64,000 nucleotides of DNA from Peptoniphilus genitalis (GTDB taxonomy: Bacteria; Bacillota; Clostridia; Tissierellales; Peptoniphilaceae), in assembly GCF_023614525.1 (NCBI RefSeq), contig NZ_CP097885.1, positions 1,486,501 to 1,550,500 on the forward strand. Reading direction: 5' to 3'. Under the pieces are notes generated by a model. It worked only from the letters and a program-made list of their open reading frames with translations. It was not told the origin of the DNA and made no database searches. This document shows positions 9,081 to 18,389 of the stretch, in pieces; position 1 is the first letter of the stretch, and each line of letters opens with the position of its first letter. A program made the translations under genes and the position numbers.

Positions 9081-10682
9081 TTAATTTTCTATTGATTTAG
9101 GATGTCTATTTTCAATTTTTTCTCTCACTATGCCAACCACATCCCTAACTTCACGAACTCCCAACTTGTAAAGGCAGAAGACGTAAACTAAAGCGGCAAT
9201 AAAGACTACTAGCATTAAGAAGACCAATCTTGAAAGAGTTTGGACTCCGCCAGATGTTAATGCCATGATTAGTTTTTCGTAAGGGAAGTATGCCAAAGTT
9301 ATTGCTCCCATGACAAGTGATGCCATTACAGTTTTTATAAGGGCCTTGATATAGGATCTTGTTCCAAGATTTCCAATTTTTTTCTTTAAAAGTATAAAGG
9401 AAATAAAAACTGCAATTGTTGTTGCAATTGAAACTGATGCTGCCAGTCCATTAGTACCAAAGTGTCTTGCCACTAAGAGGTTGAGACCAACGTTAATAAT
9501 TACGTTAGTTACACCAACATAGAAAGGAGTCTTTGTGTCGCCAATGGAATAGTAAATCCTATTTAAGACGTTGATAACAGAAATTGAAATAAGTGAAAGG
9601 GAGTAACATCTTAGAGTTGATGTTGCTGCCACACCATCAGCCGCAGTAAAGGAACCACGGACAAAGGCAATTTCTATTATAGGTCTTGCCAAGATAATTA
9701 GACCTACAGTTGCAGGAACAGTTATAAATAAAACCGTCTTAACCGATGCATTCATAACTTTTTTACCAAGCTTCATGTCGCCAGATCCCAAAGTCCTTGT
9801 TAGGATAGGGAAGACTATGGCAGTAATAGCTGTGATAAAAATACCAATTATCATGGTATTCATCTTGTTTGAATAATATAAAATTGATGCTGCACCTTGG
9901 CCCATGCCTGATGCAAGGTTTCTATTTACAATTGTGTTAATGTCATTTACTGATACAGAAACGAAAACTGGAAGGGCAAGGACAAGAGCTTCTCTCACAT
10001 ACTTATCTTGGAAGTCTGCCACAAGCCTTGGTCTGTAACCAATTTTCATTGCGTTAGGTAGTAGGAAGATGAATTGTGCCAAGATACCTAATACTGATGC
10101 TATTGTAAGTCCTATAATCCCAACGTGGTGGGAGAAGAGGGCAAGGTAAACTATATAAGTTAAGTTAAGGGGTATTGCAATGGCACCTGTTGCTGCGAAC
10201 TTGCCACCGTGTTGGAGGTAGCCTTCCATTACACCAACCCAAGATGAAAATAAAACTACGGGCATTCCAACTTGTATTAACTTAACAACAATTGCATAGG
10301 TTTCGGGATCAGCTTGTGATGCAGATAAAAGTGCAATTTGATTTGGGAATAAAATCCCAAGAATAATTAGGACAAAGGACACAAGGGAAGTAACCATTAA
10401 GAGGTTGTTAGTAAAATAATTTTTCCTACTTGGTCCATGGTCGCTCTCTGCCTTTTGGGCAGAAGGTATATAAGTTGTTGCTATTGCTTGAGTGACAAAG
10501 CTTGCTATCATTGCTGTGGCTGCTTGAGCAAGAGAAAAGGCATCCATTTCTTTGCTGGCACCAAAGACATAAGCTGTAAGTGACTCTCTAAAGAATCCAA
10601 AGACCTTACCCACTAGAAGGAAGCCAGTGATGGCTAGGGTGGACTTTGCAATTCGTGAGCCTGCGCTACTTTTATTTTCCAA
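9081..10682 (-). CDS. murJ: Lipid II flippase MurJ (MOP superfamily)
   Basis: Flips the peptidoglycan precursor lipid II across the cytoplasmic membrane. About 533 aa with 14 hydrophobic segments; the N-terminal TLAITGFLLVGKVFGFFRE, with its conserved Arg near the end of TM1, is typical of MurJ/MviN. I place the start at TTG 10682 because AAAGGAGA lies eight bases upstream; the longer frame back to TTG 10712 would put that ribosome binding site inside the gene. It is a single gene on the minus strand, with its own terminator, divergent from the ABC exporter gene. Confidence 0.88.
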   Translation of the reverse strand: MENKSSAGSRIAKSTLAITGFLLVGKVFGFFRESLTAYVFGASKEMDAFSLAQAATAMIASFVTQAIATTYIPSAQKAESDHGPSRKNYFTNNLLMVTSLVSFVLIILGILFPNQIALLSASQADPETYAIVVKLIQVGMPVVLFSSWVGVMEGYLQHGGKFAATGAIAIPLNLTYIVYLALFSHHVGIIGLTIASVLGILAQFIFLLPNAMKIGYRPRLVADFQDKYVREALVLALPVFVSVSVNDINTIVNRNLASGMGQGAASILYYSNKMNTMIIGIFITAITAIVFPILTRTLGSGDMKLGKKVMNASVKTVLFITVPATVGLIILARPIIEIAFVRGSFTAADGVAATSTLRCYSLSLISISVINVLNRIYYSIGDTKTPFYVGVTNVIINVGLNLLVARHFGTNGLAASVSIATTIAVFISFILLKKKIGNLGTRSYIKALIKTVMASLVMGAITLAYFPYEKLIMALTSGGVQTLSRLVFLMLVVFIAALVYVFCLYKLGVREVRDVVGIVREKIENRHPKSIEN

Positions 10683-10837
10683 ATTTAAAATCTCCTTTGT
10701 AAGTCTTATCAAATTATAATTTGTTTGAATTTTTATGTCAAGTAAGGTTATTTTCTAGACTTTTAAAGGATTTTATTTTTGTGTTATCATATATAAGATA
10801 GCTTTCAAAAAATAAATTTTTATATAAAGGAGGAAAA

Positions 10838-12583
10838 ATGAAAAATAAAAACTTAATAAAAAAAGTTACGCCCTACTTTTATAAGTACAGGTTCACACTT
10901 TTTCTAGATTTATTTTGTGCAGGCCTAACAACTGCCAGCGAAATGATTCTTCCACTTATCTTAAGGGCTCTTACCAACAGGGGGATGAAGGACCTTGCAT
11001 CTATTAGCTTCGACTTCATCATGAAGCTTGCCCTTATATATTTAGGAGTTAAGACAGTGGAAGTTGTTGCCCAATACTTCATGACATCAATTGGTCACAT
11101 CATGGGTGCCAAGATCGAGACTGACATGAGAAGGGACCTTTACTCCCATCTTCAAACCCTCTCTGACACCTTTTACAACGAGACCAAGGTTGGAGTCATT
11201 ATGTCAAGGATCACCAACGACCTTTTCGACATAACCGAGTTCGCCCACCACTGCCCAGAAGAATATTTTATTGGAGTCATAAAGATAATTATTTCCTTAA
11301 TAATTCTTTTACACTTCAACGTAAAGATGACTCTTTTAATTTATCTCATGATTCCACTTATGATTTACTTCTCTGGTCACTTTAGGAACAAGATGCGCAA
11401 GGCACAAAAGGATCAAAGAGTCCACGTTGGTCATCTGAACTCTGCCATTGAGGACTCCCTACTTGGCATAAGAGTGGTCAAGTCCTTTGCCAAGGAAGAC
11501 CTTGAAAAGGAAAAGTTCACTCATGAGAACAACAAGTTCTTGGGCATAAAGAAGAGATACTACAAGTCCATGGCTGGCTTCAACACAATTAACAGAATTT
11601 TTGACGGCCTCATGTACCTCATCTTAATTGTATCTGGGGGTTACTTCCTCATGAAGGGAGAAATTGGTCCCGAAGACTTAATTCTTTATGTAATGTATGT
11701 TCAATCACTTCTTGCAACTGTTAGAAGAATTATTGAATTTACAGAGCAATTCCAAAAGGGAATGACAGGGATTGAAAGATTCTCAGAAATTATGTCTATT
11801 GAGTCTGACATCAAGGACAAGGAAGATGCCATTGAAATAAAAAGTCTAAGGGGCGAGATTATTTTTGACCAAGTAGACTTTTCTTATGGGAAAGGAGAAG
11901 AAAAAGTCTTAGAAGATTTTTCAGTTCACATTTCTCCTGGACAAAAGCTTGCCATAGTTGGACCAAGTGGGGCAGGCAAGACTACTATTTGTAATTTGAT
12001 TCCAAGATTTTACGACGTAGACAAGGGCTCAGTAAAAGTCGACGGACTTGACGTAAGAGATGTTAAGATAAAATCTCTTAGGGAGAACATTGGAATAGTT
12101 CAACAAGACGTGTATTTATTCTCTGGCTCAGTTAGGGACAACATTGCCTATGGCAAGGAGGGAGCAAGTGATGCCGATGTCATAAGAGCTGCCAAGCTTG
12201 CAGGGGCCTACGACTTTATAAAAAGTCTCCCAGATGGTTTTGACACCTATGTGGGCGAACGTGGAGTGAAACTTTCTGGTGGACAAAAGCAAAGAATTTC
12301 TATAGCTAGAGTTTTCTTAAAGAATCCACCAATTTTAATCTTAGACGAAGCCACTTCTGCCCTAGACAACAAGTCAGAAGTTGTTGTTCAAGACTCTATA
12401 GAAAAATTATCCAAGGGAAGGACTACACTTACAATTGCTCACAGGCTAACAACAGTTCAAAACGCAGACTTAATCATCGTGATGACAAAAGATGGAATCG
12501 TGGAAAGAGGGACTCACAAGGAACTAATGGAAGCAAAGTCCTACTATTACAACCTCTACACCAAGGGTGGTAGGTTAGAATAA
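10838..12583 (+). CDS. ABC exporter, fused transmembrane and ATPase domains
   Basis: A 581-aa half-transporter of the type I exporter (MsbA/Sav1866-like) class, likely a homodimer exporting lipids, peptides or drugs. The membrane domain (about residues 1-320, six segments) is followed by an intact ATPase: Walker A GPSGAGKTT, Q-loop IVQQDVYLF, signature LSGGQKQR, Walker B ILILDEATSALD and H-loop IAHRL. AAGGAGGAAAA precedes the ATG. It stands divergent from murJ and 53 bases before a nitroreductase-like gene. The substrate cannot be inferred. Confidence 0.9.
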   Translation: MKNKNLIKKVTPYFYKYRFTLFLDLFCAGLTTASEMILPLILRALTNRGMKDLASISFDFIMKLALIYLGVKTVEVVAQYFMTSIGHIMGAKIETDMRRDLYSHLQTLSDTFYNETKVGVIMSRITNDLFDITEFAHHCPEEYFIGVIKIIISLIILLHFNVKMTLLIYLMIPLMIYFSGHFRNKMRKAQKDQRVHVGHLNSAIEDSLLGIRVVKSFAKEDLEKEKFTHENNKFLGIKKRYYKSMAGFNTINRIFDGLMYLILIVSGGYFLMKGEIGPEDLILYVMYVQSLLATVRRIIEFTEQFQKGMTGIERFSEIMSIESDIKDKEDAIEIKSLRGEIIFDQVDFSYGKGEEKVLEDFSVHISPGQKLAIVGPSGAGKTTICNLIPRFYDVDKGSVKVDGLDVRDVKIKSLRENIGIVQQDVYLFSGSVRDNIAYGKEGASDADVIRAAKLAGAYDFIKSLPDGFDTYVGERGVKLSGGQKQRISIARVFLKNPPILILDEATSALDNKSEVVVQDSIEKLSKGRTTLTIAHRLTTVQNADLIIVMTKDGIVERGTHKELMEAKSYYYNLYTKGGRLE

Positions 12584-12636
12584 TTTTTTCAGGGTAAAAC
12601 TTTACTAAGATGTAAAGAAAACTTGCGAGGTGAATT

Positions 12637-13212
12637 ATGAAAGATTATATAGAAATAATTAAGAAGAGAAGATCCTACTACAACTTGTCAGAAGATGTTG
12701 ACCTTACAAATGAAGAAATAAAATATCTTGTTGAAGATGTAATGAACATAACTCCGTCACACATGAATTCAGAGACAAGTAGGATCGTCCTACTCTTCGA
12801 TGACAAGTCCAAGGATTTTTGGACTAGGGTAAATGAAAATTTTGACAAGTCTATAAATAAAGAAAAGTTCCATGGTTTTTATCACGCTAAGGGGACAGCT
12901 CTCTTCTTTATAGATATGAATGAAATTTGGGATCAAGAAATAAATATGGCATCCTACAGAGATTATTTTGAAACCTGGGGACATCATTCAGCTGCTATGC
13001 TTCAATTAAATCTTTGGCAAGCCCTAAGGGATGAAGAAATTGGTGCCAGCATCCAACACTACAACCCTGTAATTGATGAGTGGGTTAAGGAATTCTACGA
13101 CCTTCCAGAACATTGGGAGCTTGTGGCACAAATGCCTTTTGGAAAAATTGAAGAAGAGCCAGAGGCAAAGGATAAAAAACCAATTGAAGGAAAATTATTA
13201 GTTATTGAATAA
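12637..13212 (+). CDS. Nitroreductase-family (FMN) oxidoreductase
   Basis: A 191-aa protein of the nitroreductase fold, of the HBN1/Frm2-like subgroup: an N-terminal KKRRSYYNL with the Arg-Arg that contacts FMN phosphate, ITPSHMNSETSR (the usual PS.xNxQ.R segment), a central domain ending GHHSAAMLQLNLWQALRDEE, and a C-terminal MPFGKIEEEP. Such enzymes use FMN and NAD(P)H; the physiological substrate is unknown. GAGGTG precedes the ATG and a hairpin terminator follows. Confidence 0.85.
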   Translation: MKDYIEIIKKRRSYYNLSEDVDLTNEEIKYLVEDVMNITPSHMNSETSRIVLLFDDKSKDFWTRVNENFDKSINKEKFHGFYHAKGTALFFIDMNEIWDQEINMASYRDYFETWGHHSAAMLQLNLWQALRDEEIGASIQHYNPVIDEWVKEFYDLPEHWELVAQMPFGKIEEEPEAKDKKPIEGKLLVIE

Positions 13213-13215
13213 GAG

Positions 13216-13240
13216 CTAGGTCCAAGGACCTAGTTTTTTA
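13216..13240 (+). terminator. Terminator after the nitroreductase-like gene
   Basis: CTAGGTC / GACCTAG stem with a CAAG loop followed by TTTTTTA. Confidence 0.8.
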
Positions 13241-13254
13241 TTTGCCTTTATTCC

Positions 13255-13283
13255 TTGTGATAAGGAAAACTTATGCTTATAAT
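13255..13283 (+). promoter_or_regulatory. Promoter of the TPP-riboswitch operon
   Basis: TTGTGA (13255-13260), a 17-base spacer, TATAAT (13278-13283). Transcription would begin about ten bases before the riboswitch. Confidence 0.7.
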
Positions 13284-13289
13284 TAACTT

Positions 13290-13366
13290 ATCAGGGGAGC
13301 GCATGCTGAGATTAGGTTTATCCTTAAACCCTATGGACCGGGACAGGTAATGCTGTCTAGGGAAGG
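13290..13366 (+). promoter_or_regulatory. TPP riboswitch (THI element)
   Basis: The conserved THI-box blocks are present in order: GGGGAGC, GCTGAGA (13305-13311), the P3 side arm TAGGTTTA/TAAACCCTA, GGACC, and GGTAATGCTGTCTAGGGAA at the 3' side. A terminator hairpin follows at once, so thiamine pyrophosphate binding is expected to stop transcription of the transporter genes. Confidence 0.93.
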
Positions 13367-13368
13367 CT

Positions 13369-13393
13369 GCCTCTATTTGTAGAGGCTTTTTTT
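13369..13393 (+). terminator. Riboswitch-controlled terminator
   Basis: GCCTCTA / TAGAGGC stem, TTTG loop, then seven T. It is the expression platform of the TPP riboswitch. Confidence 0.88.
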
Positions 13394-13419
13394 ATTGGAA
13401 TTTTTATAAGGAGGTTAAG

Positions 13420-13719
13420 ATGAAAATATCAGTAGCAATACAAATCCTACCTACTACTAAGGAAGGAACAACTGAATCTGTTGTCCAAGTAGTTGATAGG
13501 GTCATAGAATATATTCAAAGCGAAAAAGTTGACTATGTAGTCACTCCCTTTGAAACAGTTATAGAGTTAGACGACTTTGACAAGGCCTTTGAGATCTTAA
13601 AGAACTGTGTGAAGTTAGCGGGAGAAATTTCAGAACAAGTTGCTTGTTACTCCAAGACCTTCTATTCTGAGAAAGGAATTTTAACAATTGAAGAAAAAAC
13701 AGGCAAGTATCAAGGATAA
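13420..13719 (+). CDS. Thiamine-binding protein, MTH1187/YkoF-like family
   Basis: A 99-aa cytoplasmic ferredoxin-fold protein of the MTH1187 (PF01910) family, which binds thiamine or its hydroxymethylpyrimidine part. The family pattern MKISVAIQILP, then VDRVIEYIQSEKVDYVVTPFETVIELD, is clear. It is the first gene behind the TPP riboswitch, with AAGGAGGTTAAG before the ATG. Its 3' end overlaps the permease gene by 32 bases, so the two are translated together. Confidence 0.88.
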   Translation: MKISVAIQILPTTKEGTTESVVQVVDRVIEYIQSEKVDYVVTPFETVIELDDFDKAFEILKNCVKLAGEISEQVACYSKTFYSEKGILTIEEKTGKYQG

Positions 13720-14452
13720 TATCTCAGCAGCTTCTTTGATAGTAATTATTTTAGTCCTTTGGCACTTTGCAACAACCTATGGTGGGGTATCGGCCTTTAT
13801 GCTGCCCAAGCCACTTGACGTTGTCAAGGCCTTTGTAAATGACTTTCCAACAATTTCATCTCACATGGGGACAACTTTGACAGAAGCCTTTTTAGGTCTA
13901 TCTGTTGGTGTGACTTTAGGCTTTCTTGTGGCACTACTAATGGATTTATCAGACACACTTTACTCTGCCTTTTATCCAATTTTAGTAATTAGCCAGACTG
14001 TTCCTACAGTTGCCATTGCACCCCTACTTGTCCTTTGGATGGGTTATGGCGTTATGCCAAAGATCGCCCTAATTGTAATTGGAACCTTCTTCCCAATTGC
14101 AGTTTCACTTCTGGAAGCCTTTAAGCAAGTTGACCCAGACAAGACAAAACTTCTAAAGGCCATGGGAGCAGGCAAGTATGAAATTTATAAGTACATTAAA
14201 TTTCCAGAAAGTCTTACAAACTTTTTTGCGGCCTTTAAGATTGCTGTTTCCTATTCAGTTGTAGGTGCAGTTATTGCCGAATGGCTAGGTGGCTACAAGG
14301 GACTGGGAGTATATATGATAAGAGTTCAAAAAAATTACTCCTTTGACAAGATGTTTGCAGTTATATTTTTAATTTCGGCAATTTCACTTATCTTGATGAA
14401 GTTAGTTAGCTTCATCCAAAGAAAGGTTATGCCGTGGACGGAGGCAAAATGA
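13688..14452 (+). CDS. ABC transporter permease (thiamine precursor, ThiX-like)
   Basis: A 254-aa membrane subunit of the SsuC/TauC/ThiX class with six hydrophobic segments. The EAA loop, which docks with the ATPase, is visible around LLKAMGAGKYEIYKYIKFPES (about residues 153-173). The only start that keeps the first membrane segment is TTG 13688, inside the preceding gene, with AAAGGA about ten bases upstream. The ATGA overlap with the next gene shows translational coupling. Riboswitch context and the neighbouring NMT1-type binding protein point to import of thiamine or its pyrimidine precursor. Confidence 0.88.
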   Translation: MKKKQASIKDNISAASLIVIILVLWHFATTYGGVSAFMLPKPLDVVKAFVNDFPTISSHMGTTLTEAFLGLSVGVTLGFLVALLMDLSDTLYSAFYPILVISQTVPTVAIAPLLVLWMGYGVMPKIALIVIGTFFPIAVSLLEAFKQVDPDKTKLLKAMGAGKYEIYKYIKFPESLTNFFAAFKIAVSYSVVGAVIAEWLGGYKGLGVYMIRVQKNYSFDKMFAVIFLISAISLILMKLVSFIQRKVMPWTEAK

Positions 14453-15468
14453 AAAATTTAAGAAAATTATTGATTTTAATTCTTGTTGGACTTTTTCTAA
14501 CAGGATGTGGCAAGAAAGATGATACAAAATCAGAAGAAGCAAAAAATCTTCCTAAGGAAAAGGTAAGCTTCCTACTAGACTGGGAACCTAACGTAAACCA
14601 CGCAGGTCTTTATGTTGCTATGGACAAGGGCTTCTTTGAAGAAGAAGGCATTGAAGTAGAAGTAAACCAACCACCAGCTAATGGTGCTGAAGCTTTAGTT
14701 GCATCAGGTAAGGCTGACTTTGGAGTATCTTATCAAGATACAATTGCACCAGCTTTTGCCAGCGACGAACCACTTCCAGTAACAGCTGTGGCAGCTATTA
14801 TTAATCATAACACTTCAGGAATTATTTCCTTAAAGGATAAGGGAATTGAAAGACCTAAGGACATGGAAGGATACAACTATGCAACTTGGGGACTTCCAAT
14901 TGAACAAGCAATCTTAAAACAAGTAATAACAGATGACGGAGGAGACTTCTCTAAGGTTGAACTTCTTCCAGAAAATGTTGTAAATGCAGTTCAAGCAATT
15001 AGTGGTAAGATAGATTCTGTTTGGGTTTTCTTCCAAGTTGATGGAGTTCTTGCAGCAAAGGAAAATGTGCCAATTAATTACTTCGCTTTTAGAGACATCA
15101 GTCCAGTTTTTGATTACTACACACCAATCCTTATTGCAAACAACGACTTCTTAAAGAACAAGGAAGATGTAGCAAAGAGATTTATGCGTGCCTTCATCAA
15201 GGGTTATGAATACGCAGCAAAAAATCCAAAGGAAGCAGCAGATATCTTAGTTAAGATAAATCCAGAACTTGATAAGGACTTTGTAGAAAAGGGAATGGAA
15301 TATCTTGCTGACAAGTACCAAGACGACGCAAAATACTTTGGACAAATTGATCCAGATAGATGGAACAATTTCTACCAATGGTTATGGGAAAATAAATTAA
15401 TCAACAAGGAAATTCCAAAGGACTTTGGATTCACTGATGATTTTGTAAATCCAGAAAAATTAAAATGA
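14449..15468 (+). CDS. ABC substrate-binding lipoprotein, NMT1/THI5-like (ThiY-like)
   Basis: A 339-aa extracellular solute-binding protein. The signal peptide runs MKNLRKLLILILVGLFLTGC with lipobox LTGC, so it is anchored by lipid at Cys20. The mature part starts the NMT1/THI5-like fold (VSFLLDWEPNVNHAGLYVA, DKGFFEEEGIEVEV), the same fold as ThiY, which binds formylaminopyrimidine. I chose ATG 14449, with GGAGG just upstream, over in-frame GTG 14434. It overlaps the permease stop (ATGA) and its own stop overlaps the ATPase start (ATGA). Confidence 0.9.
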   Translation: MKNLRKLLILILVGLFLTGCGKKDDTKSEEAKNLPKEKVSFLLDWEPNVNHAGLYVAMDKGFFEEEGIEVEVNQPPANGAEALVASGKADFGVSYQDTIAPAFASDEPLPVTAVAAIINHNTSGIISLKDKGIERPKDMEGYNYATWGLPIEQAILKQVITDDGGDFSKVELLPENVVNAVQAISGKIDSVWVFFQVDGVLAAKENVPINYFAFRDISPVFDYYTPILIANNDFLKNKEDVAKRFMRAFIKGYEYAAKNPKEAADILVKINPELDKDFVEKGMEYLADKYQDDAKYFGQIDPDRWNNFYQWLWENKLINKEIPKDFGFTDDFVNPEKLK

Positions 15469-16217
15469 GCGAAAAATTAGAAATTTTAAGAGTAGATAAT
15501 GTTTATAAGTCCTTTAATGACAGGCTGGTCTTAAAGGACATAAACATAAAATTAAATAAGGGAGAACTAGTTTCTCTTGTGGGAGTTTCTGGTAGTGGTA
15601 AGACAACGCTCTTTAATATTATTGCAGGCCTCTTAGCACCAGATGAAGGTAAAGTTTATCTTAAGGGGGAAGATGTCACAGGTAAGGCAGGTAATATTTC
15701 TTATATGCTTCAAAAGGATATGCTCCTACCTTATATGACAATTATCGACAATGTGTCCCTGCCCCTTGTTCTTCGTGGCAAGAAGAAAAAGGAAGCAAGG
15801 GAAGAAGTGCGAGGACTTTTTGGTGACTTTGGACTTGAAGGCTGCCAAGAAAAATTTCCATCACAACTTTCTGGTGGAATGGCACAACGTGCTGCCCTCC
15901 TTAGGACCTATGTCTTTTCCAATGAAGTTGCCCTACTTGATGAACCCTTTTCTGCCCTTGATGCAATAACTAAAGCATCAATCCACAAGTGGTACAAAAA
16001 AATAATTAGTGAGATTGGAATTTCCACAATTTTTATAACCCACGACATAGAAGAGGCAGTTAAGCTTTCAGATAGAATTTATATCATGGGAAAAAATCCA
16101 GGAACTATTATAGAAGAAATACAAATTACAGAAGATTTTCATGAAAACTTTTTCGAGGATAAAAAGTTTATCCAGTACAAAAAGCACATCATCGAAAAGC
16201 TCGACAAACTTATATAA
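15465..16217 (+). CDS. ABC transporter ATP-binding protein (ThiZ-like)
   Basis: A 250-aa ATPase of the SsuB/TauB/ThiZ type: Walker A GVSGSGKTT, Q-loop YMLQKDMLLPYMT, signature LSGGMAQRAALLR, Walker B VALLDEPFSALD and the H-loop FITHDIEEAVKLSDR. The pairing of 'MLLPYMTIIDNV' with the permease EAA loop is typical for this transporter class. It is the last gene of the riboswitch operon, coupled by ATGA to the binding-protein gene, and ends at a terminator. Confidence 0.92.
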   Translation: MSEKLEILRVDNVYKSFNDRLVLKDINIKLNKGELVSLVGVSGSGKTTLFNIIAGLLAPDEGKVYLKGEDVTGKAGNISYMLQKDMLLPYMTIIDNVSLPLVLRGKKKKEAREEVRGLFGDFGLEGCQEKFPSQLSGGMAQRAALLRTYVFSNEVALLDEPFSALDAITKASIHKWYKKIISEIGISTIFITHDIEEAVKLSDRIYIMGKNPGTIIEEIQITEDFHENFFEDKKFIQYKKHIIEKLDKLI

Positions 16218-16220
16218 GAA

Positions 16221-16241
16221 GAGGCTTCGGCCTCTTTTTTT
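16221..16241 (+). terminator. Terminator of the thiamine-type transporter operon
   Basis: GAGGC-TTCG-GCCTC hairpin followed by seven T. Confidence 0.88.
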
Positions 16242-16288
16242 ATTTATTAATACATTTAAATATATTGCGATTTTGCCTAAGACAATGT

Positions 16289-16317
16289 TTGCATATTCCT
16301 TTAAATTGGATTATAAT
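16289..16317 (+). promoter_or_regulatory. Promoter of the 5-oxoprolinase operon
   Basis: TTGCAT (16289-16294), 17-base spacer, TATAAT (16312-16317), 47 bases before pxpA. Confidence 0.65.
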
Positions 16318-16363
16318 TTAAATACGTTATTGCAATGATTTATAAGATAAAAGGAGGAAATGG

Positions 16364-17134
16364 ATGCAATATTTTGTAGATTTAAATAGTGACATTGGAG
16401 AATCATTTGGTGCCTATAAAATGGGTATGGACCAAGAGATTGTAAAATATGTTACTAGTATTAACTGTGCTTGTGGTTACCACGCTGGCGACCCACTTAT
16501 TATGGACGCAACATGTAAAGCAGCGGCTGATAATGGAGTAGAAATTGGAGCTCACCCAGGTTATCCAGACCTAATGGGATTTGGTAGAAGGAAATTAGCA
16601 GTGACTCCAGAAGAAGCAAGAGCTTATATGCTTTATCAAGTTGGAGCTCTTTCAGCTTTCGCAAAGGCTCATGGCAAAAAACTTCAACACATGAAACTTC
16701 ACGGAGCATTTTACAACACAGCTTGTAACGATGAAAAACTTGCAAATGCAGTCTTAGATGCAGTTGAAGAATTTGACAAAGATTTAATTCTTATGGTTCT
16801 TAGTGGCTCATACATAGCTAAGGAAGGTAAGAGAAGAGGACTTAGAGTTGCCCAAGAAGTTTTCGCTGATAGAGGATACAACGAAGATGGAACTCTAGTT
16901 AATAGATCTTTACCAGGAGCTTTTGTTAAGGATCCAAAAGAAGCAATACCAAGAGTTGTTAAGATGATTAAAGAGAACAAGGTAGTAACTGCTAATGGTA
17001 AGGAAATCGATATAGTAGCAGATTCAATTTGTGTTCACGGCGACAATCCAGAAGCTCTTGAATTCGTAAAAAATATTCGTGAAGGACTAAAGGCTGAAGG
17101 TATTGAAATTAAACCTTTAATTAGTTTCTTATAA
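16364..17134 (+). CDS. pxpA: 5-oxoprolinase subunit PxpA (LamB/YcsF family)
   Basis: With PxpB and PxpC it hydrolyses 5-oxoproline (pyroglutamate) to glutamate using ATP; PxpA is the LamB/YcsF subunit. The N-terminal [17 protein letters not shown] and [12 protein letters not shown] carry the conserved acid and His residues; [15 protein letters not shown] and [10 protein letters not shown] are further family blocks. Length 256 aa is normal. AAGGAGG is well placed before the ATG. It is the first gene of a five-gene set that matches ycsF-ycsG-kipI-kipA-ycsI of B. subtilis, with the ycsI-like gene moved to the end. Confidence 0.95.
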   Translation: MQYFVDLNSDIGESFGAYKMGMDQEIVKYVTSINCACGYHAGDPLIMDATCKAAADNGVEIGAHPGYPDLMGFGRRKLAVTPEEARAYMLYQVGALSAFAKAHGKKLQHMKLHGAFYNTACNDEKLANAVLDAVEEFDKDLILMVLSGSYIAKEGKRRGLRVAQEVFADRGYNEDGTLVNRSLPGAFVKDPKEAIPRVVKMIKENKVVTANGKEIDIVADSICVHGDNPEALEFVKNIREGLKAEGIEIKPLISFL

Positions 17135-17148
17135 TTTAGGAGGAAGAA

Positions 17149-18354
17149 ATGAGTAACAATAAAAATAATTTGTCTGTCCTTTTAGGGGCGGCCTTCCTAA
17201 TGGCAACATCTGCCATAGGACCTGGCTTTATGACACAAACTGCGACATTTACTACAAAAATTGGCGCAGACTTTGCAGCAGTAATTTTAATTTCAATTGT
17301 ATTTTCTTATATTGCACAACTTAACGTATGGAGAGTTATTGCAGTTTCTAAGATGAGAGGTCAAGACATTGCCAACAATGTACTTCCTGGTCTTGGATAT
17401 GTAATTGCCTTTTTAGTAGCTCTTGGCGGCTTGGCATTTAACATTGGTAACGTTGGTGGAGCAGGACTTGGACTTAACGTTATCTTTGGTGTAGATGTAA
17501 AAATCGGTGCAGCTATTGGTGGAGTTATTGGTATTATACTTTTCTCATCAAAGTCAGCATCTTCTATCATGGACAGAGTAACTCAAGTGCTTGGTGCACT
17601 TATGATTATCCTAATTGCTTTCGTAGCAATTAAGACACAACCACCTGTTGGTGAAGCTTTAAAAGCATCTGTTAGCCCAGCCGGTGGATTTAACAGCATT
17701 GTTTCTCCAACACTTACACTTATTGGTGGTACTGTTGGTGGTTATATTATATTCTCAGGTGGACACAGACTTATTGATGCCGGTATCACTGGAGAAGAAA
17801 ATCTTGACCAAGTAACTAAATCAGCATCTCTAGGTATTGGAGTTGCTTTAATAGTTAGAATTTTATTATTCCTTGCTATACTAGGTGTAACTAAGATGGC
17901 TGGAGCACAAATTGATCCTGACAACATTGCAGCATCATCTTTCTTAGCAGCTTCAGGCGTTGTTGGTTATAAGATTTTTGGTTTTGTATTTGCAGCAGCA
18001 GCCTTCACTTCTGTAGTAGGTGCAGCATATACTTCAGTATCTTTCCTAAAGACTTTATTCAAATTCGTAGCTGATCACGAAAACATGGTTACAATTGCCT
18101 TTATCGTAATCTCTACAATTATGTTTATCTTTATTGGACAACCACAAACTTTATTAGTAGTTGTTGGTACACTTAACGGATTTATCCTTCCAATCACACT
18201 TGCAGTAATCCTACTTGCATCTAAGAACAAGAAAATCGTTGGCGACTATGTTCACTCTAATGTACTTTTCATCTTAGGTTGGATAGTAGTGGCAGTAACT
18301 GCTTTCATGGGAGCACAAACTGTAATCGCAAATATTGGAAAATTATTTGGTTAA
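17149..18354 (+). CDS. NRAMP-related membrane transporter, YcsG-like
   Basis: A 401-aa membrane protein with about 11 hydrophobic segments, distantly related to NRAMP metal transporters and similar to YcsG, which lies beside pxp genes in B. subtilis. Segment 1 reads AIGPGFMTQT where NRAMP metal transporters have DPGN, and segment 6 (GGTVGGYIIFSGGHRLIDAG) lacks the MPH metal ligand motif. A manganese or iron role is therefore doubtful; the operon suggests 5-oxoproline or a related acid as substrate, which is inference. AGGAGGAAG precedes the ATG. Confidence 0.85.
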   Translation: MSNNKNNLSVLLGAAFLMATSAIGPGFMTQTATFTTKIGADFAAVILISIVFSYIAQLNVWRVIAVSKMRGQDIANNVLPGLGYVIAFLVALGGLAFNIGNVGGAGLGLNVIFGVDVKIGAAIGGVIGIILFSSKSASSIMDRVTQVLGALMIILIAFVAIKTQPPVGEALKASVSPAGGFNSIVSPTLTLIGGTVGGYIIFSGGHRLIDAGITGEENLDQVTKSASLGIGVALIVRILLFLAILGVTKMAGAQIDPDNIAASSFLAASGVVGYKIFGFVFAAAAFTSVVGAAYTSVSFLKTLFKFVADHENMVTIAFIVISTIMFIFIGQPQTLLVVVGTLNGFILPITLAVILLASKNKKIVGDYVHSNVLFILGWIVVAVTAFMGAQTVIANIGKLFG

Positions 18355-18389
18355 TTAAAGATATTTTGGCATAAGTATAGGAGCAAAAA

